Part shown: in pieces, positions 17,704 through 26,606 of the stretch
Layout: each line of letters starts with the position of its first letter
How positions within the stretch are numbered: position 1 is the stretch's first letter
Made by a program: the position numbers and the translations under genes
DNA from: Haliscomenobacter sp040403615
GTDB lineage: Bacteria; Bacteroidota; Bacteroidia; Chitinophagales; Saprospiraceae
Assembly: GCF_040403615.1 (NCBI RefSeq)
Contig: NZ_JBBAKG010000034.1
Coordinates: 1-64,000, forward strand
Reading direction: 5' to 3'
Length of the DNA stretch: 64,000 nucleotides
Notes under the pieces: model-generated
Seen by the model: the letters and a program-made list of their open reading frames with translations, nothing else
What the model was told of the DNA's origin: nothing
Database searches by the model: none

Positions 17704-18756
17704 TCAAAGCCCCAACACTTTTCTGTTGAAAGCCTCATCAGATCCGCCACCTGCAAAGTCGTCGAAAGCTTTTTCGGTTACTTCGATGATATGATCGGCG
17801 ATGAACTGGGCACCTTCTTCGGCACCTTGCTCAGGGCTTTTGATGCAGCATTCCCATTCCAATACTGCCCAGCCATCGTAATCGTACTGAGACAGTTTGC
17901 TGAAGATGCTACTGAAATCGACCTGACCATCACCCAAAGAGCGGAAGCGTCCAGCGCGATTGACCCATCCCTGGAATCCGCTGTATACGCCTTGTGAGCC
18001 AGTTGGGTTGAATTCCGCATCTTTAACGTGGAAAGCTTTGATCCGATCGTGGTACAAATCGATGAATGCTAGGTAATCCAGGCACTGCAATACAAAGTGG
18101 CTTGGATCGTAGTTGATATTGGCACGTGGATGCCCATCCAGGTAATCTACAAACATTTCAAAAGTAGCGCCATCGTGAAGGTCTTCGCCAGGGTGCAGCT
18201 CATAACAAGCATCTACACCACACTCGTCAAATACATCCAAAATCGGTTTCCAACGCGCTGCCAATTCTTTGAACCCAGTTTCGACCAAGCCCGCAGGGCG
18301 CTGCGGCCATGGGTAAAGGAATGGCCAAAGCAATGCACCAGAAAAGGTTACATGCGATTTCAGTCCCAGGTTTTTGCTGGCTTGCGCGCCCCATTTCAAT
18401 TGCTGAACGGCCCATTCGGTACGGGCTTTGGGGTTGCCATGCACTTCTGCTGGCGCAAACCCGTCAAACATGGCATCGTATGCAGGGTGTACTGCCACCA
18501 ATTGTCCCTGCAAATGGGTAGACAATTCGGTGATGGACAAGCCATGATCATCGATTTTGCCAATCAAATCGTCGCAATACGCTTTGCTTTCGGCAGCGGT
18601 TTTGAGGTCAATCAAACGCGCATCCCAGGTTGGAATTTGAACGCCTTCGTAGCCAAGGCCAGCGGCCCACTGGCACACGCTGTCCAAACTGTTGAATGGG
18701 GCTTCATCGCCCATGAACTGCGCCAGGAAAATGGCGGGTCCTTGAATGGTTTTCAT
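17704..18756 (-). CDS. Sugar phosphate isomerase/epimerase (xylose isomerase-like)
   Basis: A 350-residue TIM-barrel protein of the AP-endonuclease 2/xylose isomerase-like fold. Likely metal ligands are the Glu of YELHPGE, the Asp of NYDPSHF, the His of KAFHVKD and the Glu of AVLEWE. The length and motifs fit the sugar isomerase/epimerase family common in Bacteroidota; the substrate is unknown. It is followed by a terminator and lies 42 bases after the M1 peptidase stop, so the two may be co-transcribed although no functional link is obvious. Confidence 0.85.
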   Translation of the reverse strand: MKTIQGPAIFLAQFMGDEAPFNSLDSVCQWAAGLGYEGVQIPTWDARLIDLKTAAESKAYCDDLIGKIDDHGLSITELSTHLQGQLVAVHPAYDAMFDGFAPAEVHGNPKARTEWAVQQLKWGAQASKNLGLKSHVTFSGALLWPFLYPWPQRPAGLVETGFKELAARWKPILDVFDECGVDACYELHPGEDLHDGATFEMFVDYLDGHPRANINYDPSHFVLQCLDYLAFIDLYHDRIKAFHVKDAEFNPTGSQGVYSGFQGWVNRAGRFRSLGDGQVDFSSIFSKLSQYDYDGWAVLEWECCIKSPEQGAEEGAQFIADHIIEVTEKAFDDFAGGGSDEAFNRKVLGL

Positions 18757-18798
18757 GTTTGTTATAGGTTTTAGGGTCTTAAGGTTTAACCTAACACC

Positions 18799-20457
18799 CT
18801 ATTTTGCAATATCGTACAAACCCCAGCGATCCGGGTCAACTTCGGGTTTATCTCCGGGGTTGAAAGATAAGGTAATGGTTTCTTTACCCAAATCAATACG
18901 CTGAATTTTTCCATTAATTTTTACTTCGACGGGGAAAGTAAAGGGCAAGTTTTGGGGCGTTTCCCAATGCAGGCTAATTTGTTGGCCTTCCACCCTGGAT
19001 ACGAGCTTGGGCAAGAAGGGTTGCCGCAAATACACATCAAAAAACCATCCCAGTGATTTGCCACTTTCTGCTTCACAAATCAATTGAAAATCAAGGGTGG
19101 TAACGAAATGGCACTGACGTCCATCCTTGATGTCTTCTGCTTTGGCGTTGGCATAACATAGGCGGCGCAAGGAACGCAACAAGGCTTCTTTGCCAATAAC
19201 AGCCCGCAAGGCATGCAAAACCCAGGCTCCTTTGGCATAAATGGGCGCCCGGTAAATTTGCTTGGACGTTTGGGAGGTCAATGGGGCTACCGCCAAATTG
19301 TTCTGAAAGCGGCGCGATCCGTCCATGTACTCGTGGTATCCTTTGATGCCCTTGAGCTCTTCCATATACAGGGCTTGCATATAGGTACAAAAACCCTCGT
19401 GAATCCACATGTCTTTCCAGTCGTAATTGGTCACCAGGTTGCCCCACCATTCGTGGCCGAATTCGTGGTGATGGAGGGCGTCAAAACCCCAGTCTTTGCC
19501 TCCGGTCATGCTGCCATTGCTAAAATTGGCGCCATAGGCAATGATGCTCTGGTGCTCCATGCCGAGGTGAGGCGTTTGTACTACCCCATATTTGTCGGCG
19601 CGGAACGGATATGGACCGAGCAGTTTTTCGTAGAATTTCATGTGGTCGTAGATTTCGGTAAAGAGCTTTCTGCCTTTATCGTAGTCTTCAGGGAGTACAT
19701 AAAAAACCATGGGGAAGCTTTCGCCAGCTACGCTTTTGTATTGCCCTTCAATGGCGCGGTATGGCGCAATATTGAGGGCAACGTTGTAGATGTTGATGGG
19801 GGTAGAAATGTACCAGTGAAAAGTCTGGGTTCCGTCTTTGTGTTTGCTGGTACTGAGCAATTTGCCATTGCAGGCCGCAACCAAGGGCTCGGGAACATTG
19901 ACGTGGAGGGCCATAGAATCGGGTTCGTCTGAAACGTGGTCTTTACAAGGCCACCAAAGATCGGCGCCTTCGCTTTGGCAGGTAGTGGCGATCCAGTGCG
20001 CACCAGATTTGGTGGTTGACCAGGTGAAGCCACCATCCCAGGGTGCGCGTATTGCGGTGCGGGGCTTGCCCCCATACAGTACGCGTACCTGAATTTGCTC
20101 GCCGGACTGACGGGTGAAGCCCAAGTCGATCCAGATTTTCCCTACTTTCCGGGTATACGTTGCCGCAACTGGTTTTTGGGGATTGGACAAATCCCATACT
20201 TCGCGGATGGTCAGCAAGGTATCCAGATCCAGTACCAATTGGTTCATTGGTTGTACTACCTTGGCGCGCACGACAACCTGGCCTTCCAATTCACGTGTGT
20301 CGGGTGTGATTTTGACGTTGAGGTCGTAAAAGCTCACATCGTAAGCAGCCTGCTCAGGAGTGAGTGGCCCGCCTGAATCGAGAATGGCGGTTTGGGCGCA
20401 AACAAGGGTATTGCCGAGCATAAAAAGGCCGGCCCAGATGTTTTTCAAAAATTTCAT
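18799..20457 (-). CDS. M1 family zinc metallopeptidase (aminopeptidase N-like)
   Basis: A 552-residue exported M1 peptidase. A signal peptide ends near TLVCAQ. The exopeptidase motif is GMEHQ at 299-303 (GAMEN equivalent), the zinc motif is HEFGH at 331-335 and the third ligand is E354 in WIHEGF. The length fits the short M1 forms without the long C-terminal helical domain. It overlaps the stop of the HNH gene by 4 bases, implying translational coupling. Expected activity is removal of N-terminal residues from peptides in the periplasm. Confidence 0.93.
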   Translation of the reverse strand: MKFLKNIWAGLFMLGNTLVCAQTAILDSGGPLTPEQAAYDVSFYDLNVKITPDTRELEGQVVVRAKVVQPMNQLVLDLDTLLTIREVWDLSNPQKPVAATYTRKVGKIWIDLGFTRQSGEQIQVRVLYGGKPRTAIRAPWDGGFTWSTTKSGAHWIATTCQSEGADLWWPCKDHVSDEPDSMALHVNVPEPLVAACNGKLLSTSKHKDGTQTFHWYISTPINIYNVALNIAPYRAIEGQYKSVAGESFPMVFYVLPEDYDKGRKLFTEIYDHMKFYEKLLGPYPFRADKYGVVQTPHLGMEHQSIIAYGANFSNGSMTGGKDWGFDALHHHEFGHEWWGNLVTNYDWKDMWIHEGFCTYMQALYMEELKGIKGYHEYMDGSRRFQNNLAVAPLTSQTSKQIYRAPIYAKGAWVLHALRAVIGKEALLRSLRRLCYANAKAEDIKDGRQCHFVTTLDFQLICEAESGKSLGWFFDVYLRQPFLPKLVSRVEGQQISLHWETPQNLPFTFPVEVKINGKIQRIDLGKETITLSFNPGDKPEVDPDRWGLYDIAK

Positions 20458-20891
20458 TGTGTTGAATTTGGTGGTGGGTGTAAGCCAGCCAAGACGAAAA
20501 TTTTCCTGCTGTTGATTAAACCGGAGCGGTTTAGTTTAAGGGTTTGAATGGTAGCGCGTCCTGTTGGCGTTTTTCCAATCATATGTGTGTATTCTTCACT
20601 CCATTCAAAGTGATCTTCCCATTTGTTTTTTCTGGGATGGAAAAGTAGAACTTCTTTTTCATCATATGGATCAATGCCCGAGATTTTATCATATTTATGC
20701 CCGTTACATCCATCACACGACAATGCGAGATTTTCTTGTTCTGTTGTCCCCTCTTTAGCCAAAGGGATAATATGCTCAATTGCAAATGGTTGATTGGAAT
20801 ATTCTGATAAACTCTTACAATATTCACATCGATACTCAGCACGTGCAAAAACAAGATTCCGTAGTAATTTACTGATATAAACTCTAGCCAT
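20454..20891 (-). CDS. HNH endonuclease
   Basis: A 145-residue HNH nuclease: CEYCKS (zinc pair), then AIEHIIPLAKEGTTEQENLALSCDGCN with the catalytic EH, the N of ENLAL and the second CxxC pair. This is the compact HNH form found next to a small upstream partner. It overlaps both the upstream 134-residue gene (8 bases) and the M1 gene (4 bases). The target is unknown: free-standing HNH proteins may be homing, defence or repair nucleases. Confidence 0.88.
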   Translation of the reverse strand: MARVYISKLLRNLVFARAEYRCEYCKSLSEYSNQPFAIEHIIPLAKEGTTEQENLALSCDGCNGHKYDKISGIDPYDEKEVLLFHPRKNKWEDHFEWSEEYTHMIGKTPTGRATIQTLKLNRSGLINSRKIFVLAGLHPPPNSTQ

Positions 20892-21288
20892 TATAATGAT
20901 TAGAAAGTCCCAATTGAGTCATCAATTCTGGAAGTGTTGTTTTGCGAATTTCAGCCAATTCTGCTAAACACGACAAACGCACCACATTTCTTTCTTCAAC
21001 AATTTCAGTGAATCCAATAAATTCTTCATTTTCGGCGGAAGTCATTGCTTCATCCTCTAACTTCTGCTTTAGTTCATTATACCGATGGTAAAACCCTTCG
21101 TCAAGACCCTTATTTATTTCCAGAAAAAGCTCTGACTCCCGCTTTGACAAGTGAGGAGCTTTTCTTTCCGCAATCATAAATCGTCCTTTATGAACAACTT
21201 GTTCCAACTCCTCCAATGCAAGCTGCCCCATCTCCGCAAGAATTTGCTCTGGACTGGCTTTGGGTGGTTGAATCTGTACATCTGACAT
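20884..21288 (-). CDS. Conserved hypothetical protein coupled to HNH nuclease
   Basis: A 134-residue acidic, mainly helical soluble protein with no signal or membrane segment; the central part has many Glu and Lys residues (KRESELFLEINKGLDEGFY). The family was not recognised. Its 3' end overlaps the HNH start by 8 bases, so the two are made together and may interact; this could be an inhibitor, a targeting subunit or a simple operon neighbour. A plausible promoter lies 45 bases upstream. Confidence 0.7.
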   Translation of the reverse strand: MSDVQIQPPKASPEQILAEMGQLALEELEQVVHKGRFMIAERKAPHLSKRESELFLEINKGLDEGFYHRYNELKQKLEDEAMTSAENEEFIGFTEIVEERNVVRLSCLAELAEIRKTTLPELMTQLGLSNHYNG

Positions 21289-21333
21289 GTTTCTATTATT
21301 TTATCAAAAAAAATTGATGGAAACCGTTCTCTA

Positions 21334-21363
21334 CAAAAATACGTTTTTTATCCAAAAGAACAA
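21334..21363 (-). promoter_or_regulatory. Predicted promoter for the HNH operon
   Basis: On the minus strand TTG (complement 21361-21363) precedes TATTTTTG (21334-21341) by 19 bases, fitting the Bacteroidota -33/-7 consensus. The first gene starts at 21288. Confidence 0.5.
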
Positions 21364-21403
21364 CCAAAACAGGAGAAGGCGGTGTTTCAGTAGCTAAACG
21401 TGC

Positions 21404-21411
21404 TAACTTTG
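21404..21411 (+). promoter_or_regulatory. Predicted -7 element for lpxK
   Basis: TAACTTTG matches TAnnTTTG and lies 39 bases before the lpxK ATG. The -33 region is poor (TGTTTC), so this is tentative. Confidence 0.35.
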
Positions 21412-21450
21412 AATTCGCGCACCTCTTCAACTTGAAAGAAACTACTGCAA

Positions 21451-22518
21451 ATGCTCGACAACATCATCGTCAAACTTCTGCTTTCCCCGCTGGCATTAAT
21501 CTACGGCATTGGCATCAGCCTGCGCAATGGGATGTACAATGCAGGACTGATCCGTTCGGTTAAATTCAACCTACCCGTCATCTCGGTTGGAAATCTTTCC
21601 GTAGGTGGGGCCGGAAAAACGCCACACATCGAATACTTGTTGCGGCTTTTGCACCATTACATTGAAGTGGCCACTTTAAGCAGGGGGTACAAACGCAACA
21701 CCACAGGCTATCTGGATGTACTCGCCGAGCACAACGCCAGCGAAGTAGGAGACGAACCCTTGCAATTCCGCCGCAAATTCCCGGATGTAACCGTTACGGT
21801 ATGTGAAAACAGGGCTTATGGCATCCCCCAGATGGTGGGTCGGCATCCCGAAATTCAGGCCATTCTAATGGATGATGCCTTTCAGCATCGGGCAGTTACG
21901 CCCGGGTTGAATATCATGCTGACGGAATACGGGCGGCCATTTTTCAAAGACTTTTTGTTGCCTTCTGGGCGCTTGCGCGAGTGGCGCTCGGCCTACCGCA
22001 GGGCCGATGTGCTGATTGTGAGCAAGTGTCCAGCGGATTTGACGCTGGAGCAAAAAAATCTAATGATTGAAAAATTGGCGCCTTTTGCTCATCAGCAAGT
22101 GTTTTTCACCCAGTATGTTTACGGCAACCCGTACTACATGTTCAATCAGTCGTATATAAAGGTATTGGACAAAGACACCGATGTGCAATTGCTCAGTGCC
22201 ATTGCTGGAACAGATTACTTGCTGTCGTACCTGGAGCCCAAAGTCGCTACGGTAACCAGCCAGGAATACGCCGATCACCACAATTTTTCAACTGAAGATC
22301 TTTACGACATTCGGGGTCAGTTTTTGCGCCTGGATTCGCCCAATAAAATCATTGTTACCACCGAAAAAGACGCCATGCGCCTGGAAGCACACCGGGAATA
22401 CATTCAGGGAGAAGACCTGCCCATTTTTGTTTTGCCCATTGAGGTTGTGTTTCTTTTTGAGGAGGGGCCAAAATTTGATCAATTGATCCAAAATTATTTG
22501 CTCAATTTTAAAGTTTAA
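21451..22518 (+). CDS. lpxK: Tetraacyldisaccharide 4'-kinase
   Basis: A 355-residue lipid A 4'-kinase that phosphorylates the disaccharide-1-phosphate precursor at the inner membrane. An N-terminal hydrophobic segment (LLLSPLALIYGIGISLRNG) is followed by the P-loop GGAGKT at 52-57 and the family motifs LSRGYKR, GDEP and MDDAFQHRAV. The length is normal. It starts a plus-strand run with an acyltransferase and a glycosyltransferase, which suggests envelope lipid assembly. Confidence 0.95.
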   Translation: MLDNIIVKLLLSPLALIYGIGISLRNGMYNAGLIRSVKFNLPVISVGNLSVGGAGKTPHIEYLLRLLHHYIEVATLSRGYKRNTTGYLDVLAEHNASEVGDEPLQFRRKFPDVTVTVCENRAYGIPQMVGRHPEIQAILMDDAFQHRAVTPGLNIMLTEYGRPFFKDFLLPSGRLREWRSAYRRADVLIVSKCPADLTLEQKNLMIEKLAPFAHQQVFFTQYVYGNPYYMFNQSYIKVLDKDTDVQLLSAIAGTDYLLSYLEPKVATVTSQEYADHHNFSTEDLYDIRGQFLRLDSPNKIIVTTEKDAMRLEAHREYIQGEDLPIFVLPIEVVFLFEEGPKFDQLIQNYLLNFKV

Positions 22519-22562
22519 GCGGTCTTGTCTTTAATTTTCCGCAATACCTAAAACTTTCTCTC

Positions 22563-23870
22563 GTGAGTTTGCTACAGCGCATCGTTTATACCATATTAAA
22601 AGCCCTGATCAAATTGCTGGTCAATGTGTACTACCCCTTCACCAGCATTGTGGGCAAGGAAAAGCTAAAACTTCAGGGGCCAACCATCATCATTGGCAAT
22701 CACCCCAATACTTTGATGGATGCGCTCAATGGTGCCATTTGGGTCGATAAATCCATTTATTTTCTGGCTATGGCGCGTTTATTTAAACCCGATTGGGTGG
22801 GCAGGATTTTACGTTTTTTGTTTTGCATCCCGCTGGAGCGCCGCAAAGACAATGATGGCGGCCCTGTAAACAATGAAGATACCTTCAAACAAGCCATCGA
22901 GCACCTTTCCAAACACCGGCATTTGTTCATCGCGCCCGATGGAGGCAATGAGCTGGAGCGCAACTTGTTGCCACTCAAAACTGGCACAGCACGCATCAGC
23001 TTAAGTGCGGAAGACCACCAGGATTTTCAACTGGGTCTGCGCATCTTGCCTTTGGGGTACACCTATTTTGGGGACAAAACCCAGTTTGGCAGTGAGATGC
23101 TCATTCAAGCCGGAGAACCCATCATTCTCAAAGATTTTCAAGAAGCATATGCCGCAGATCCTCAAGGCACAGTGCGTAGGTTGACTGCACTACTGGAAAA
23201 GCGCATGCAAGATTTGCTCCTCAACACCAAAGACGAAGAAGAAGACCAACTCCTCCATGTTTTGGAGGAAATCCTGCGGGATGATGCACCATTGCCATTG
23301 CCTGATTTTTTTCAACGCAGCAAAGCATTGTTGTCCCATTTGCGCAATTTTGCCATTGAGCATGCCGATCACCACGCTGGATTTGTAGCTCAGGTACAAG
23401 CCTATTCAAAAGCGTTACAATCCGCTCAATTGCGTTCGGGAGCAGTTTACCTGGCTCAGATTGAGGCGACTCAGCGCAACCAAAAGCTCTTTTATTTTGG
23501 GTTGCTTTCACCGATTTGGGGCTTTGCCTGGGTCAATCATTGGCCAGTATTGGCGCTTTGCAGATGGGTAGTACAGAAACTCAACCTGCATGTGGGCTAC
23601 AAATCTGCTGTTGAAATGTCGGTGGGATTGGTGGCAATGCCCATTTATTATGTGCTGGTATACAATTTAATCAGAAGCTTCAGCTCCTGGGTGGAAGCCT
23701 CCGTCTACATCCTTGCCATGATTGGCACTGGTCTTGTTTCGTTGAAAAACAAAAGGCGCGTTGAAAGTGCTTTGTCTTATTTCAAAATGTACAAATTAGG
23801 GCCAATCAAAGACAAGTTGAATACAGAACGGAAAGCGATCGGAAATCAACTTCAACAGTTTATTCAATAA
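22563..23870 (+). CDS. PlsC-like lysophospholipid acyltransferase
   Basis: A 435-residue membrane-associated acyltransferase. The catalytic NHxxxxD motif is NHPNTLMD at 46-53, and the substrate-binding region is FIAPDGGNELE about 70 residues later, close to the FPEG block but altered. The C-terminal half adds a helical region and two or three transmembrane helices, as in long Bacteroidota PlsC-domain proteins. The start codon is GTG; no in-frame ATG gives the full domain. It lies between lpxK and a GT2 gene and probably acylates a glycerolipid. Confidence 0.85.
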   Translation: MSLLQRIVYTILKALIKLLVNVYYPFTSIVGKEKLKLQGPTIIIGNHPNTLMDALNGAIWVDKSIYFLAMARLFKPDWVGRILRFLFCIPLERRKDNDGGPVNNEDTFKQAIEHLSKHRHLFIAPDGGNELERNLLPLKTGTARISLSAEDHQDFQLGLRILPLGYTYFGDKTQFGSEMLIQAGEPIILKDFQEAYAADPQGTVRRLTALLEKRMQDLLLNTKDEEEDQLLHVLEEILRDDAPLPLPDFFQRSKALLSHLRNFAIEHADHHAGFVAQVQAYSKALQSAQLRSGAVYLAQIEATQRNQKLFYFGLLSPIWGFAWVNHWPVLALCRWVVQKLNLHVGYKSAVEMSVGLVAMPIYYVLVYNLIRSFSSWVEASVYILAMIGTGLVSLKNKRRVESALSYFKMYKLGPIKDKLNTERKAIGNQLQQFIQ

Positions 23871-23877
23871 TTGCCCC

Positions 23878-24999
23878 ATGATCTCCTCAATTCTGGCAAT
23901 TGTCTTTCTGGGTGCAACTTTGGTACAATTGTTGTTTTGGTTATTGTTGTTTTCACGCCTAGCTTACTATCCAGTTGCTGATCCAAACCTGTCAAAAACA
24001 CCTGACGAGAAGCTACCTTCTATATCAGTAGTCATCTGCGGATGTAACGAAGCGGACAATTTTGAAAAATATCTTGACCGTTTCCTCAGCCAGGACTACC
24101 CTTCCTTTGAAGTAATCGTCGTAAACGACAATTCGAGCGATAACAGTGAAAAAATTTTGTTGGAGTTTAAAATAAAATATTCGATATTACACGCTGTTAC
24201 GATTAAAGAGCCGCATCCACCAGGCAAAAAATTTGCTTTGCAGGTGGGTATTGCAGCAGCAAAGTACGATTTGCTTCTTTTAAGTGATGCAGACTGTTAT
24301 CCATCCACCCCACTTTGGATGCGTTCAATGCAGTCTGTGATTGAGAAAGATGTTTTTATCGGACTGGGCTACAGTCCATATGAATCTCGAAGAGGTTTAC
24401 TCAACCACTTCATTCGCTTTGAGGCCATTTACACCGCTATTCAGTATTTTTCCTTTTCAATTGTAGGATTACCTTACATGGGTGTTGGTCGTAATTTGAT
24501 TTACACAAAATCACTTTACCAACAACAAAACGGTTTTTCCGCACATTTGGACATCGCTTCCGGTGATGACGACTTGTTCGTCTCTGCTGCTGCGACTGGA
24601 CGAAATACAGCAGTGATGTTGGCCGCCAAAAGTTTTGTTTTTTCGACCCCCAAATCGACTTGGGGAGGCTACTACCATCAAAAAACGCGCCATTTGACGA
24701 CCAGCTCGCGCTACAAACCCGTTCACAAAATAGGTTTGGGTACGCTTGCGGCAAGTCATTTTTTGCATTACTCTGCCGGATTGGCTTGGGGTATTGTAGG
24801 AGATCAATGGTGCTTAGTATTGGCATTTTACCTGGCGCGAGCCACGGTAGTAGCAATGGTAAGTCGACCTATTTTGAGCCGTTTGAAATCCCTTTCACTC
24901 TGGCCCTGGATACTTTTTCTGGATGTACTTTATCTGTTCTACTATATCGTGTTCGCGCCAGTTTTGATAATCGGCAACCCACGAACATGGAAACACTAG
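23878..24999 (+). CDS. Family 2 glycosyltransferase, membrane-anchored
   Basis: A 373-residue GT2 enzyme. An N-terminal membrane helix (2-28) precedes the GT-A domain with ISVVICGCNEADNFEKYL, VVNDNSSDNS and the DxD-type LLLSDADCY; the acceptor region has GDDDLFV. Three hydrophobic helices follow at the C-terminus. It starts 7 bases after the acyltransferase and its last 13 bases overlap an ECF sigma gene. It probably transfers sugar to a lipid or polysaccharide at the inner membrane; the substrate is unknown. Confidence 0.88.
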   Translation: MISSILAIVFLGATLVQLLFWLLLFSRLAYYPVADPNLSKTPDEKLPSISVVICGCNEADNFEKYLDRFLSQDYPSFEVIVVNDNSSDNSEKILLEFKIKYSILHAVTIKEPHPPGKKFALQVGIAAAKYDLLLLSDADCYPSTPLWMRSMQSVIEKDVFIGLGYSPYESRRGLLNHFIRFEAIYTAIQYFSFSIVGLPYMGVGRNLIYTKSLYQQQNGFSAHLDIASGDDDLFVSAAATGRNTAVMLAAKSFVFSTPKSTWGGYYHQKTRHLTTSSRYKPVHKIGLGTLAASHFLHYSAGLAWGIVGDQWCLVLAFYLARATVVAMVSRPILSRLKSLSLWPWILFLDVLYLFYYIVFAPVLIIGNPRTWKH

Positions 25000-25601
25000 C
25001 AACACACAAGGCCCGCCGCCGGGGCAAAGACGATCACAGTTTGGTTGAATTGGCGGTAAATGGAAACCAACGCGCTTACAGTATTTTGATGGAACGACAC
25101 CAGAGCAATCTGTTGCGTACCATTCAAAAAATTGTACCCAACAGGGTTGACGCAGAAGATCTCGCTCTTGAATCATTCGGGAAAGCGTTTAGCAATCTCG
25201 GCACGTATCGTCCACATTACGCTTTTGGCACCTGGCTACAGCGCATTGCGATCAATCACTGCATTGACCACAAACGCAAACGTCGGCTCCAAACCTTATC
25301 AATTGACACCCAAGTCAGTGAAGATTTTGAAGGTCGTTTTTCGGAAAACATCCGCGCCAAGGCGCTCAATCCGGAAGAATGTCTGATTTCCGCTCAAAAA
25401 CGCGATTTGATCCGAACGTTGATTACGCAACTCAATGAACGTTACCAGGTCATGGTGGAAATGCGCTATTTTGAAAACCGTACCTATGCTGAAATTGCTG
25501 CCGAAATGTGCGTACCACTTGGTACAGTTAAAGCGCAATTGCACCGGGCAAGGGAAATTCTTCACGACCTTTTGTGTACTCCTGATGCGGCGGCCTATTA
25601 G
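24987..25601 (+). CDS. ECF RNA polymerase sigma factor
   Basis: A 204-residue sigma-70 factor. Region 2 includes DAEDLALESFGKAFSNL and FGTWLQRIAINHCIDHKRKR; region 4 includes LNERYQVMVEMRYFENRTYAEIAAEMCVPLGTVKAQLHRAR. The frame is open from 24660, but the ATG at 24987 gives the family-sized protein and the earlier part only overlaps the glycosyltransferase. The 13-base overlap couples it to the glycosyltransferase. No anti-sigma gene is adjacent. Confidence 0.9.
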   Translation: METLATHKARRRGKDDHSLVELAVNGNQRAYSILMERHQSNLLRTIQKIVPNRVDAEDLALESFGKAFSNLGTYRPHYAFGTWLQRIAINHCIDHKRKRRLQTLSIDTQVSEDFEGRFSENIRAKALNPEECLISAQKRDLIRTLITQLNERYQVMVEMRYFENRTYAEIAAEMCVPLGTVKAQLHRAREILHDLLCTPDAAAY

Positions 25602-25628
25602 CCCCATAGAACAAAGAACAATACTGTA

Positions 25629-25656
25629 GTAGAGACGCGAATCACCGCGTCTCTAC
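25629..25656. repeat. Perfect hairpin GTAGAGACGCG
   Basis: GTAGAGACGCG (25629-25639) and CGCGTCTCTAC (25646-25656) are exact complements with a 6-base loop, 28 bases after the sigma stop. There is no U-run, so it looks more like a dispersed palindromic repeat than a terminator. Confidence 0.6.
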
Positions 25657-25727
25657 ATTAATATATCTACTGACACGCCATTTTGGTTTATTTTAGCATC
25701 TTCATGGACAACTAAAACACCCTGAAT

Positions 25728-26549
25728 ATGCGCAAATCGATATTTTTGTTGTGGATGCTTTTTACCTATTGCACAAGTGCTTGCGATAAAGCTCCTGCCA
25801 ATTATTATGAAACCTCGAATGCAAAGGATGCCTCAGCTCCACAATCGGAAGCGACTCCTCCTCCACCTCCTCCTGGTGAAGCTCAAAAACCCAATGTAGA
25901 GCCAAATTTCAAACTCAAACTGATCAAAACGGGAACGCTGAAATTTGAAACCTCCAACTTAAAGTCAACTTACCAACGCATCCGTCAGGCTGCAGATGCC
26001 ACTGCTGGTTATTTAAGCAATGAGTTTACGGAAAACGAATACGATCGGATTGTACAAAGCATTACCATCCGAGTCCCTTCTCGGAATTTCGACCAATTGG
26101 TTTCAGCGGTCTCCAAAGGAGTGGATCATTTTGACACCAAAACCATCCAGGCTACCGATGTAACGGAAGAATTTGTAGACGCAGAAGCACGACTCAAAAC
26201 CAAAAAGCAGGTAGAGCAGCGTTACCAAGACTTGCTTAAGCGGGCCAATAAAATATCCGAAATCCTGGAGATTGAAAAGCAGATTGGAGATTTGCGCGCG
26301 GAAATTGAATCGATTGAAGGACGCTTGCGTTTCCTTTCCAATCGGGTGGATTATTCTACGCTGGATATAAGTTTTTACCAAAAAATAAAAGAAGAAAAGG
26401 TAGTCTCGGAAAACAGATTGCTTAAAGCCCTGCGCAATGGTTGGGATGGATTGGTAGATTTTTTCATTGGACTGACTTCCATCTGGCCATTCATGATCTT
26501 TCTTGGGGTGGTCGGATTTTTCGTGTGGCGCCGATGGTCAAAAAAGTAA
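25728..26549 (+). CDS. DUF4349 lipoprotein
   Basis: A 273-residue DUF4349 protein. A lipoprotein signal with Cys19 (CTSAC) and a proline-rich linker (TPPPPPPGEAQKP) are followed by the domain (LIKTGTLKFETSNLKSTYQRI, then VTEEFVDAEARLKTKKQVEQRY), a coiled-coil (about 165-205) and a C-terminal membrane helix WPFMIFLGVVGFFVWRRW. It is probably anchored in the envelope; the function of the family is not known. A bidirectional terminator separates it from gcvH. Confidence 0.88.
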   Translation: MRKSIFLLWMLFTYCTSACDKAPANYYETSNAKDASAPQSEATPPPPPPGEAQKPNVEPNFKLKLIKTGTLKFETSNLKSTYQRIRQAADATAGYLSNEFTENEYDRIVQSITIRVPSRNFDQLVSAVSKGVDHFDTKTIQATDVTEEFVDAEARLKTKKQVEQRYQDLLKRANKISEILEIEKQIGDLRAEIESIEGRLRFLSNRVDYSTLDISFYQKIKEEKVVSENRLLKALRNGWDGLVDFFIGLTSIWPFMIFLGVVGFFVWRRWSKK

Positions 26550-26559
26550 GTAGTTGGGC

Positions 26560-26601
26560 AAAAAGACACCAGGAGGATTTTGTCAAACCTGGTGTCTTTT
26601 T
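26560..26601. terminator. Bidirectional terminator between DUF4349 gene and gcvH
   Basis: AAAAAGACACCAGG (26560-26573) and CCTGGTGTCTTTTT (26588-26601) are exact complements with T-runs at the 3' end on both strands. The site sits between convergent genes. Confidence 0.9.
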
Positions 26602-26606
26602 ATTCT

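Noticed and set aside
24660..24986. Long N-terminal extension of the ECF sigma factor
   Set aside because: It overlaps the glycosyltransferase end and looks like a frame shadow; the ATG at 24987 gives the normal sigma length.
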